From Skeletonema tropicum (Eukaryota; Bacillariophyta; Thalassiosirophyceae; Thalassiosirales; Thalassiosiraceae): a stretch of 64,000 nucleotides of DNA. This document shows, piece after piece, positions 23,555 through 33,175 of this stretch (the stretch's first letter is position 1; every line of letters starts with the position of its first letter). The notes under the pieces were generated by a model, which saw nothing but the letters and a program-made list of their open reading frames with translations, did no database searches and was not told the origin of the DNA. The translations under genes were made by a program, and so were the position numbers. The DNA lies in the NCBI GenBank assembly GCA_037178625.1, contig CM074129.1, positions 1 to 64,000 of the forward strand, in the 5' to 3' direction.

Positions 23555-24165
23555 TCGCTGCGTTGAATTTGTATTGTGTGTCTCATCGTCCGGCTATGCT
23601 ATCTTCAGTGTCATCCAGATGCATACTTATGAAAGATGTCAAGAGTTCAACCTGCTGCTGCTGATCCTCGTTTGGCTCCATCTTCATGAGAAGCGTTTTC
23701 CCCTCTCAGCTATATGTCGTAGATCGAAGATGAAATCTTCCACACGTCTATCTACGTCTACTGGTCCACTATTTGCGCTGCTGAGCCAAGTGCAATGCTT
23801 TTCACGAAGATTTCAATCTGCGAAGACTATAATAGGCTTGGCTCCAGCTCGATTTCGATTGGATTCCATTCATAGTGAATCTGCATCTGCGTAGTCAGTA
23901 GTCAGTCCTCTCCTGAGCTGAGGATGACGAGTGATACATATATGTAACAGAAATGTTAAAGCACGTCTGGTGGACCCTCTAAGAGGTGACATTATCTTCT
24001 ACGCTAAGTGATAACGAACCATGTGCTGCAATAGCAATATTTCCCAGATCGCACCCTGACGAGTATCTAATACATATAGAGTGATGGATCTTTTATTATC
24101 ATTTTTGAATTACTCAAGAATTGTGGCACTGTTCATGCAAGAATTATTGTGCCAAAAGTCAACTA
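23555..24165 (+). repeat. Diverged duplication, copy 1 (partner 27045-27455)
   Basis: The blocks TGTGTCTCATCGTC, GTCATCCAGATG, GAAAGATGTC, CTGATCCTCGTTTG, AGTGCAATGCTT, CAGTCCTCTCCTGAG, GTGATGGATCTT and ATTGTGCCAAA occur here in the same order as at 27045-27455. This copy is longer because the ~110-bp dispersed element (23945-24056) and other segments interrupt it. No coding potential is conserved between the two copies. Confidence 0.75.
23945..24056 (-). repeat. ~110-bp dispersed element, copy B (inverted)
   Basis: The reverse complement of copy A at about 85% identity by eye, from ACAGAAATGTTAAAGCACG to CCCAGATCGCACCC. It is flanked by TGACGAGTGATACATATA on the left and TGACGAGTATCTAATACATATA on the right, an imperfect target duplication of about 17-20 bases. 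The paralogous segment at 27350-27372 has a single TGACGAGTAATACATATACAT at this point, which looks like the empty site. Confidence 0.65.
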
Positions 24166-25680
24166 AATATATATCGCTCCCTTGGGCAATGCTGAGTCCG
24201 TGTGTTGAGCTTCTACATCAAGGTAAGTTGTTAAGATTATGCCTGGTTTGCCGGTTTGGGTACTTACGCGTTTGCTCTACTTTGCGTTACTACCCATAGC
24301 TAGAAAGAGATCAACACATTTCCACCTGACTTCAAAACTTTCACATGATGTGGAGCCATAGCAAATGGACACATTGCCTGTGATCTTGATCTAATATGAT
24401 TGTCTGTTTTGCGGTTTACTCTGCTACAGTATAGTCGCTACATCTTCCGTCTGTAACAGCGTTGGTAGAAATTACCAAATGACTGGGTGAGTCTGGACAT
24501 GAGGTTCAAAGAGGAGCTTCTATCTAACCCCAAATGCAATCAAAGATGCTGCTTTATAGTTGACATCGATAGGACAAGGATGGACTTGACGCTCAAATAG
24601 TATCTTGATCTTTTTGTTCACAGCAAGCTGCGCTACTTGACATTTATCATGTTTGTGTCGTGTCAGACTAGCACCTCAGACCTGGGACTGTTTGATGTGC
24701 AAATGCCTGAAAATAAAGCTGCAAAAATGATGTCCACTTCTAATACTTCGTAGATCGAGCTTTGTTTGGTTGTTGCCGTGCATCTTGTTACTCCCACTCT
24801 TCTACACGAGATGCTCCTTCTTCTCACTTCCACCACACACCATCCCAACAACTACACAACACACAGTGCTCTTCATCACAACCGCTCTTCTGTATACAAA
24901 TCAGGCTCGTTCTTCTTCACACAATGAAATTTGGATGTAATACAACCAACAGAACCCAACTCCGTATATTAATATGTTCTTCCCCTCAATGACCACCTTT
25001 ATCAGATGTGGATACTTTGTACGAAAGTGCCGTTTCAGTAGTAATACTTCTGGTGGTAACGTTGGTTATGTTGTTCCCTGTGATGCTGCGACTACACAGG
25101 CGATAGATATGTATCTACATAGGAAGAGGATTTGATGCAAAATAGTGATGAGTTCAAGCTCAACTTGAACATTGCTGTCACTCCGGTACTCGAATTTACT
25201 GTCGCTCATGTCATGAACAAAAAAATCATCAAAAAGAGCTCACAAGATGAGATCAATCATGTCGCCAACACCGGCAGCATTGAGCGCTCTTACAGCCATT
25301 TGTTCATTCAATCATGCCGACAGACTGATTCATGAGGCGCTCTCACAGCCATTCATTCAATCATGGATGGCAAATTGCTATCGCAAGCCACATGCCGCTG
25401 CCTCTGCTTGCTGCGCACAGCTCATAATTTTTCATCGAGCAAACCGTCAACATCATTCACTACCAAACCACCATGTCGGCCAACTCTCCGCCCTCCGCTC
25501 GCCGGCCGCTATCCCACCGCCCCTCCCAACTGCATTCACCCGCACGCATCGCCGCCGCCTTGAGGCAGGCGCTTTTCTGGCGACCGCAGCCGATGGCCGA
25601 TGATTACAGTTACAGGTGAGTTACATGATTCATGATCGGGAAGAACAGTAGATGAGATCGAGCAACAACTTCAGCGCCGA
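24166..25680. other. Intergenic, nothing recognised
   Basis: About 1.5 kb of AT-rich sequence with only short chance open frames. A weakly coding-looking stretch at 25247-25603 is C-rich in its second half and shows no domain or splice context. The block CACTCCGGTACTCGA near 25180 resembles the CATTCCGGTACTCGACTTGTCCG string of the 5S/satellite module, a small further relic. Confidence 0.5.
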
Positions 25681-25744
25681 GGAAAGCCGGCGCTATACAA
25701 ATTGGCCCAGCACCGTGGAAGCCGGTGCTATATAAATTGGCCCA
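25681..25744 (+). repeat. Short tandem direct repeat (two ~30-bp copies)
   Basis: GAAAGCCGGCGCTATACAAA followed by TTGGCCCA (25681-25708) is repeated as GGAAGCCGGTGCTATATAAA followed by TTGGCCCA (to 25744). The next ~190 bases are GC-rich with small hairpins such as CTCTGAGTTTGGGGTTCCAGAG, so a structured non-coding transcript is possible. I do not recognise an RNA family. Confidence 0.45.
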
Positions 25745-27044
25745 AGAAGTTAAACGTCTTCGGACCGCACTCTGAGTTTGGGGTTCCAGAGCACACAGTT
25801 TCCGTACAGGTGGAGATTGATCGGGAGAAAAGCTGAGAGTTGTGGGTGCGCGGGCGATCTAGTGATCCCTTTAGGAGGGTGAAGAGGACCCCGGGTCTGC
25901 AGCCTGCGGAAGTACCTTGGTTATTCGAACCCTGTCAGCATCTTGTGTGACGTCCCCCGCCCATATTTCCCCAAAGAATTTGATGTCAATAGCGATAGAT
26001 TCTTGTTGACATGTCTTTATTTTTCGTTTCGAGTCATCTTTCTAACAACACATCTTCCTGCCCAACTTGACATCTTCGTAGTTCCTACTTCCATTGTGAC
26101 TCAAGAGCAGTTCAACGTTTACATCTCTGAGCACACTTTTCACCACACACGGCATACCACAATCGACACGACCAGCTACCGTCCATTCATCCACCGCTAT
26201 TTGGACCAAGCACAGCCTGTTGACGTGCAGACTTCGTGTTGTTCGAGCAGTTGAGGGCCTACCATATCCTGTCACACCTGACACCAAGTAGCGCTCCAAA
26301 GGCAAAGCCCATTGCATATCGGGTATCATTTGACACATTTGCAGCCTCTCTATCTCTCTAGCGGAATGATCGGGGATCGGCGTTTCCGCCTTCACAGATG
26401 GGGAGTGAGGTGTAGTTAAATAATGTCTCTCATTGATCCTATGAAAGATGTAACTAGTTTATGACACTGCTTTTAGTTCCAAGTAATACGAGTCCAATGC
26501 GATCTTCATCTTCGCTCTCTTGAAATTCACTCATGCATGTGTTGTCACTCTCACTCTAAGTCTCAGAGTGAATGTACTTGCTTCTATTGCTATTGTGGCA
26601 CTTGCTCAATCCACTTCATGTCTATTTGTTGCTTTCACTTCTTATCCCTCCACTGAAATTAAAGCAACAATGTTGGCGCTACCAACAAAGTGATTCCACC
26701 GCTCCTCCTTTTACCATAATATTTTACATCACAAATCATTCGCTGCTATTTCCTCACTGTGCTTCCTCACTTCGAGATGCACCATTTTCAATGTCCTTGG
26801 CAGCGGCGGCGGCACAATTGGACGACTTGTTTATGTTGCTACCAATGCCGGCGTCGCCTACACTGCTGCTGCTGTTTGTTGCTTTATGGATAGAGAAACA
26901 AGAGTGAGAGGTTGTTGTGGTCTCATCGTCCTTCTAGAGGTACATGTCATCCAGATGTATGAAAGATGAAGAAGTGATTTCCTTTCGCTCTATCAGGTTT
27001 GGTGGCCAAATTTTACTTCAATTAAGAGAATTTGTGATAATGAA
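25745..27044. other. Intergenic, relic-rich
   Basis: No gene was recognised. 25745-25950 is GC-rich and may be structured. 26820-26895 (CGCCTACACTGCTGCTGCTGTTTGTTGC) is a diverged copy of 22228-22305. 26925-26990 repeats the GTCATCCAGATG...GAAAGATG block found at 23610 and 27100. Confidence 0.5.
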
Positions 27045-27455
27045 GTGGGCAGCGTTGTGTTGTATGTCTCATCTTCTGACTATGTTTAGTCATCCAGACG
27101 TATGAAAGATGTCGAGAGTTCGACCTGCTGATCCTCGTTTGACTCCGTCTTCATGAGATTGAAGATGAAGCCTTTTCCAAACGTCTATCGTAGTGGTCCA
27201 ATTTTGCGCTGCTGAGCCGAGTGCAATGCTTCCCGCCCACACGAAGACTTCAATCTGCTGAGACTAGGAGATTGGCTCCAGCTCGATTCAAATCCATTTA
27301 TAGTGAATTTGTCTCTGTGTGGAAGTAGTCAGTCCTCTCCTGAGATGACGAGTAATACATATACATAAAGTGATGGATCTTCTACTATCAGTGTTGAATT
27401 GCTACTTAAGTATTGAGGCACAGTTCACGCAAGAATCATTGTGCCAAACACAAAC
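27045..27455 (+). repeat. Diverged duplication, copy 2 (partner 23555-24165)
   Basis: Shares the ordered blocks listed for the partner copy, but without the ~110-bp dispersed element, so TGACGAGTAATACATATAC runs straight into AAAGTGATGGATCTTC. It therefore serves as the unoccupied reference for that insertion. Downstream of 27455 the two copies no longer align. Confidence 0.7.
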
Positions 27456-27985
27456 AAGGCATCGTCGTGCGGCATCTCCCTCTGCAATTGAGGGTGCTCT
27501 GCAGCCTGCAGCGGCGGGGTATGTTCTTTCCAACTCAGGACCCGTTTGCAGGGACAACCATACACTGCTCCTTTTGATCCTGGTCGGCATAGGGGGGAAC
27601 ATAGTGCGTCTAATACTACTGATGATGCGGTGGATCGTGTTGGAATTAAATCGTCAAGTGAGGTGAGAGACGACTTGATGCAAGCTGAGTAGGAGGAAGG
27701 AGAAGGAATAGTGGTAAGAAACGCGAACTTCGTACCTACTCTCCCACTTTTGGGACACGTAAGAAAATCTCATGAGACAGCAGCATTAGCTATTGACACT
27801 ATATACTACCCCATTCAATGATTGATCGCAATGCCACTTCTAATAACTGGCATGCTCACGTTCAACAAAAGAGCCCTAAATGTGCTAGAAGAGAGAATAT
27901 AGAAGCAGTGTAGGCGCATACACGCCAGCTGAAAAGAGAGGCGGTAACCGTTCGAAGTTCAATGGGTCACTAGAAGCGGCTCATG

Positions 27986-28623
27986 CGCAACTATTCACTT
28001 TCAGTTTGTCCGCACGGTGGCAGGCTCAGCTAGGCCTCTAGCTCTAGAGAGGTAGGGGGCAATTTCACGAGAGACAACGCTTGATACGATATGTTAGTTG
28101 CTCGACTGTAACACAGCACTTGGCGGCATTAGGTCATCTACCAAGCTATAGCATAGCTTGTAGAGATAGATGTGTCACGTCTATGCAATCCTGATCTGCT
28201 TCTATGCTATCGTATCGTAGGCAAGTGTTTTGGGCCACTACGCTACAAGCGGCTCATTGCTACAGTGACAACGTTTGATACGATAGATGAAGTATCATCA
28301 GGAGCATTGGCTAATGCCTCTCCAACGCACAAGCACAAGACTGTACCTTACGCTGAAGAATCTTGACCTCCTTACTACTTTCAAAGCACACAGACTCAGC
28401 ACATTCTACGGGCTTGTCCTGCTGACAACAATAGATATCTTCAAATGACCAGTCTCTTCATCGTTGCCCCCTTCGAAGTAGAGAAGAGAAGTCTTGTCAT
28501 TGTTTGTAGGTAAGATGCGACGACTCAAGCGCAAGTCAAGTTCCACCATGAAGGTGAATGTGAATATGAGGGTGGGGCTGGGGCTGGGATGCCACCTCTT
28601 GCGTTTCAGAACGTCCTTGAAGG
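27986..28623 (+). repeat. Dispersed fragment of the 1353-bp satellite
   Basis: 638 bases from CGCAACTATTCACTTTCAG to AACGTCCTTGAAGG match the satellite monomer almost exactly, in the same orientation as the array 8.5 kb away. It keeps GGCTCAGCTAGG and ATTAGGTC but has its own insertion (CAACGCACAAGCACAAGAC for CAACACACAAGAC). Both ends are sharp. It starts and stops inside the monomer, so it is a transposed or gene-converted piece, not a leftover whole unit. Confidence 0.92.
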
Positions 28624-29030
28624 ATTCCCGAGTTATTTATCACATGGGCGGGTCATTGCTAACCATTATTAACTTTAGGCAGCCAAAACCCAATCAAATG
28701 CAGAGATCGAAACGATGCAGTGAAGAGTGTAAGTCAAAGTCATCTAAAAGTATTGAGAAAGCATTGAGAAAGTTCATAGAAATAGAAGAAGCTGCTTAGC
28801 ATTTTGTGACAGAAAACAAGAACAGCTCTGCAACTTCGTGAAGCACGAGTAAGAGAGAGAGGAAGCACGAGATAAGTATTGTAGAGCCGAGAGCCGGGAG
28901 AGCTTCCCCACCGCGCGCGCCAAAAATATGATGTACAGAATTACCGAGTACCGTGTAAATCTCTAAACCTCTTGGTCGTTATTGAATTCCAACGCATAGT
29001 GAGTGGTGGTTAGAACTTGGAACGACCCAC
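28624..29030. other. Upstream region of the glycosyltransferase gene
   Basis: Apart from a short frame continuing from the satellite fragment to TAG near 28799, nothing coding is seen. There is a CCACCGCGCGCGCC GC-rich patch near 28910. This is likely promoter or 5' flank for the gene at 29031. Confidence 0.4.
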
Positions 29031-31663
29031 ATGACACAACAGGCCAAAAATTGCGAATTGCGAACTCCATGCCATTCAATCACGGCTCAAGGCAAGTTGT
29101 GCACGGGTGAACCGAAACTCCACGCAGCGCAATTGCTATTGAACTCATATATAAACACCACGATGATTGAAGACGCGAACCACCATTTAAAGAAGCGGCG
29201 GACCTCTCCGTCGGCTTCGCCTCCGCGGGCAGTGCACAGCAACCACGGCCGCTCGTTCGATTGCCAAAATGATAGTTTGTACCTTCTTCCTACTACTCCA
29301 CCTTCTCCACCGCGACTGCTCCATACGGTTCGCATTTCCATATCGAACAGCAGTGGAGTCGAGCTCGGCGGCGGTGGCGAAGAAAAGAATGAAGACGATT
29401 ATCATTATGACCACTATCATGTCGTTAGCAAGGGGGGCCATCGAAGAAGCTTCTCCAACACGTCCATTATCGCAGCCCTTGCGGCGTTATTCCTCGGACC
29501 TCTCTTGTTATGGGACGATTACCCCGCCAAGATTGAAGTGCTCCCTTTGATGAGACACATTCAGCTCGTTTGGGTGGCGCTGCTTCATATTTCGATCTGG
29601 CCCGTGCTACTTGTTACGGCGGCTATCAGTACTTTCTTAGCAGGAAGAAGAACACATCATCATAATCATGGTATCAGTACTCCTTCCTCCTCCTCCTCAT
29701 CATCATCAGCAGCAGCAGCAGTCACTGCAGCTCCCTCGTCAGCGCCCTGTCTATCAGCAGCATGCCACCGCCTCCTCTGTCAACCACGATCTTCACTCCA
29801 CTACAAACTGCCACTGCTACTTTCACTCCTCTTCACGGGGCTCATTTCCACACAGTCGTTTCTGCAAATGGCCTTTCCATCGCTCATTTGGAATCCAGCT
29901 CTTTGGACTCCTTGGGGTTATACTGTGTACTTGCCTCGGGATTTGCAGAAGGAGTTGCTTGGGGGTTGTTTTACTGTGGATATGGATGGTGAACGTGACA
30001 TGTTGACATCTTCTTCTTTACAAGGCGACAATGATCGACTTTTGCCCACCTCTACAACTTCTTCTTCATTATCATCTACTTCATCACCACTACTGCGATC
30101 CAGCATCTACCATAATCACCGACATCAACCACCGCTCTGCCTCTCGGAGCAGCAATTTTCACACCTATCGTCAGGGACACTCTCATCCCACAACCCCAAC
30201 GACGTTGCTACCGTCCTCCGTGGACTAACCTACCTACAAACTCAATCCAATGGCATTGTCATTAGTGCACTTGCAAGGAATGTCAAGAAGAGTATACCAG
30301 ATTTACGAAGGAATATTGAAGGATTGGTGCCGTTGTTGGGGGTGCATGGTACCAAGTTGACATTTGTGGTGTTTGAGAATGATAGTGTGGATGGGACGAG
30401 AGAAGAGTTGAATAGATGGGCTGAGGAGGTGAATCAGAGTCAGGATCATGTGAGTAGTAACAACAACAAGAGCAACCACAACTCGCGGTATAATGTCGAT
30501 TTGATTCAATGTCCACCTCCCAACACAAATTGCAAACTGAACATTATTGATCGTAATGAAGTCTATGGAGGAGAGAACAAGACTTCCTCTGGTGTAGGAA
30601 AGTTGGGCGACTTTCGGCAGATTGTATTGGATCACGTCATTGCAAATTATGGGGATTATAGTCATATGATTGTGTTCGATGTCGATTTGGGTGTTAGTGT
30701 AAGTCCTTTGGGGATATTGCATACGTTGGGATTGATGGGTGAGAGTGGAGATAGACTACTTGCGGAGGAGCATGTTGTGGCTAGTGCGGCTACTCAAGTT
30801 TGGCCCGGAACGTTTGGCACAGTGTAAGTATGTACAATGTTTGAAGCTGAGGCTGCCACATTATTTGTTTGCTTTATCAACTAATTCATTCTTCTCGTGC
30901 TCGTAGCACTTCACCATACGATCTCTCAGCCTTTCGTCCCAAACCCACGTCTGCCAACTCCAAAGTTCGTACGCTCCAACGTAAATTCTGCCAAATAATG
31001 CCTTCCGGCGATCGATGGCGGAATATGTGCGATGCTCCAAGCCCAATGCAATTCTTCATGGTTCTCAAGAACAATGATCCGATGTACCACAATGGTCAAC
31101 CTTACGAGGTAAAATCTGCATTTAATGGGATAGCAATGTATCCTCTAGGATTGATCCGTGAACGGGGCAAGGGAGCCAAGTACGATTCTGGAAAGGATGG
31201 CCAGCAATGCGAGCACATTGGCTTCCACCAATCCTTAGGAGATACCATGCTCGTTAATCCCAAGTGGAAAATGAATCTCAGAGTGGACAAGCCAGGCGGT
31301 CCAAATGGGTTTAATGTTGTAGTGAAGGTATTTGATTCAATGGCAAAGCGGCCAAATGTTACGCGTGTCATTGCTGCAGTGAATTTGATAAGCTTTTTTG
31401 TGTTTGTGTGGGCAGTATGGATATTAAGTGTGACAGTGAAGGAGAGTATTCCATCTCTGTTTGATTACTTTGAGGAAATGAAGAGACGATCTGAGACGAG
31501 TTTCTTGTATGGATATTGGCTTGATGTTACGGGTAGAGGTACGGAAACATCTTCATCAGCAGCAGTGCAGCATCGAATAGTAGCTGAGGAGGTAGCTGAG
31601 GAGGAAGGAAAGTGGGTAGAGGTGCGGAATCATCATAATTGGCAGCAATGCAGCATCGAATAG
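29031..31663 (+). CDS. Membrane glycosyltransferase, GT-A fold, one intron
   Basis: Two exons (29031-30823 and 30907-31663), joined across an 83-bp intron with a GTAAGT donor and CGTAG acceptor, give about 849 residues. The N-terminal third has a basic, Pro/Ser-rich cytosolic part and three hydrophobic segments (around IIAALAALFLGPLLL, LVWVALLHISIWPVLLV and LPLLLSLLFTGLI). The catalytic part begins near residue 400 (GIVISALARNVKKSIPDL), with FVVFENDSVDGTREEL and a DVD motif (D550-D552) in MIVFDVDLGVSVSP, as in nucleotide-sugar-dependent GT-A transferases. A further membrane segment (LISFFVFVWAVWILSV) lies near the C-terminus. A Golgi glycosylation role is inferred; donor and acceptor are unknown. 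It resembles fungal CAP59/CMT1-like mannosyltransferases in layout only. A second ATG at 29163 is an alternative start. Confidence 0.82.
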
Positions 31664-31690
31664 TAGCTGAGGAGGAAGGCTGAAGGCTGA
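31532..31690 (+). repeat. 83-bp tandem duplication across the glycosyltransferase stop codon
   Basis: GGTAGAGGTACGGAA...GCAGCATCGAATAGTAGCTG starts at 31532 and is repeated from 31615. The period of 83 is not a multiple of three, so the same DNA is read in two frames: the first copy as ...QHRIVAEE..., the second as ...QQCSIE followed by TAG. The present stop codon comes from the second copy. Confidence 0.85.
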
Positions 31691-31865
31691 GGAGGAAGGA
31701 TGGAAGAAGTATTGGTCGTGATATACGTGAATTATAGCTATATGTAGAAAAACGTGCAGTAGATAGAAGTGTCTTCATATTCATACAAGACAAATAATGG
31801 ATTATTTCGGTACTTAGTTTCAGATGAAGTGATGTACACAATATCTACCTCTCTCACTCTCTAAG

Positions 31866-31933
31866 CAGCCTTCTTGATATATTGGGTGATCTTTACTCTT
31901 CTAATCAGCCTTCTTGATATATTGGGTGATCTT
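31866..31933 (-). repeat. 40-bp-period duplication at the 3' end of the hydroxylase gene
   Basis: A 28-base string ending in ATATTGGGTGATCTT occurs at 31866-31893 and again at 31906-31933. The inner copy encodes the last residues of the neighbouring minus-strand gene (KITQYIKKAD and stop). The outer, downstream copy would encode KITQYIKKAA and stop, so a complete alternative C-terminal tail lies just past the stop. Confidence 0.85.
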
Positions 31934-32632
31934 CTCGCTTTGGGTGTGATGGCTCCCGATGAGCTTGTCAATTATCTCAAGCTCAGCATAGTTCACATTC
32001 AAATATCGATGGTGGTAGTAGTGGTACTCCCCATCGAACAACCACCCTAGAATACCAGGAGCCGCGAATCCGCTGTGGTTACTAGCACCGTCATACCCAT
32101 GCAAGATGAAATGCAGCATATGAACTTTGAAATGGGTCGGAAAAAGTAGGACTGCAATGGCGAATGACGGAATTTCCATTACCATATATTCTACCCACGA
32201 ATCTTCCCACGCCTTCGTTGCCACAAGGGCATGAGTCATTGAATGATGACGTTTGTGATATTGATACAGGGCAGGTAGATGAAGCGCATAGTGGACAGCT
32301 GTAGCCCACAACTTGCCAAGAAAGTAGCCACAGAATAGCTTGAGAAGTGACGTGCCGATGGAGTCATCGGCATCGTTAATCTGATCTTCTCTGTAGGCGA
32401 AACAGAACGTCATGAATGGAGTGAACATGAACACGATATCGGCCATGAAACTCTTGAGGCCCCAGAGATAGTCGGCCGTACTCCGGACAGTGCGCTTCTC
32501 AGCTAGAGCATAGTCTTTCCATTTTCCGGTCAGATCAAAATACATGACGATGAGAGTGGAAAAGACATGAGATACCAAAAGACTGCAAGCAGCCAAAAGT
32601 GCTCGCTCAACGGACACGGAAGATGTAATCAT
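31901..32632 (-). CDS. Fatty acid hydroxylase / sterol desaturase superfamily protein
   Basis: An intronless frame of 243 residues starts at ATG 32632. It carries the histidine clusters of the membrane di-iron family: HYALH (114-118), HKRHH (126-130), an NHSG segment near 185-188 and HYYHH (204-208). Several hydrophobic helices surround them. The C-terminus is KKAD, a dilysine KKxx signal for ER retrieval, which fits an ER lipid-modifying enzyme using molecular oxygen. The exact substrate (sterol, sphingolipid base or fatty acyl chain) cannot be told. The length is usual for the family. It lies head to head with the transporter gene at 33176 across about 540 bp. Confidence 0.85.
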   Translation of the reverse strand: MITSSVSVERALLAACSLLVSHVFSTLIVMYFDLTGKWKDYALAEKRTVRSTADYLWGLKSFMADIVFMFTPFMTFCFAYREDQINDADDSIGTSLLKLFCGYFLGKLWATAVHYALHLPALYQYHKRHHSMTHALVATKAWEDSWVEYMVMEIPSFAIAVLLFPTHFKVHMLHFILHGYDGASNHSGFAAPGILGWLFDGEYHYYHHRYLNVNYAELEIIDKLIGSHHTQSEKITQYIKKAD

Positions 32633-33175
32633 TTTGTGTTATGTGTCTATTTATTTGGATAGCGCTGCCGAGCGATTACGTCCTGATTCCTTCTATGTCG
32701 TCAAATCAAGCCCTCAGATGTGCCTTGATGAGCTGCCGCTGATTACTTGCTGCTTGCATGCAGTCTAATGAGCCAAGCAATGAGGAGCACACTCTCTCAG
32801 CGTCTTTAATGCTTCGCTGCGCCACCAATGCTGGAATGATTCAGTTCAACGGCGCGGTTCCAGTGGTTCAAACGCTGCGCTGGTGAGTAATGATTGGATG
32901 GAGTCGTTGCAACAGGGAAAGGAACTGGAACTTCGAATGTTGAGCCAAAAAAATTTGCTACGTCTGATAAACGTCGGAATTAGTACGAATTTAGTTCAAA
33001 TCCTCTGAAGTCCTAGAGAGAGTGCAACTCCAGCCAGTGTCGCATGCATAGCATGCATCGCTGCTGCTTGGGCTTCTCTTGAGCGCCTACAAGACCCGCT
33101 CCAATCATTTGAATGAATGAGGTGATCGTCATTTTCCTGGTCCAAAACAATATCTAAGCATCAACAGGCATCATC
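32633..33175. promoter_or_regulatory. Shared upstream region between divergent genes
   Basis: 543 bases separate the start of the minus-strand hydroxylase gene and the plus-strand transporter gene, with no open frame of interest. A bidirectional promoter is probable from the layout. No TATA box is obvious. GCATGCATAGCATGCATCG near 33041-33059 contains two copies of the palindromic GCATGC. Confidence 0.5.

Noticed and set aside
25915..25940. tRNA on the minus strand at GGGTTCGAATAACC
   Set aside because: The T-stem does not pair and no cloverleaf can be drawn around it.
27370..27666. 98-codon frame as a membrane protein
   Set aside because: It starts in the diverged duplication. The partner frame at 24081 is not conserved beyond the first ~12 residues, so selection on protein is absent.
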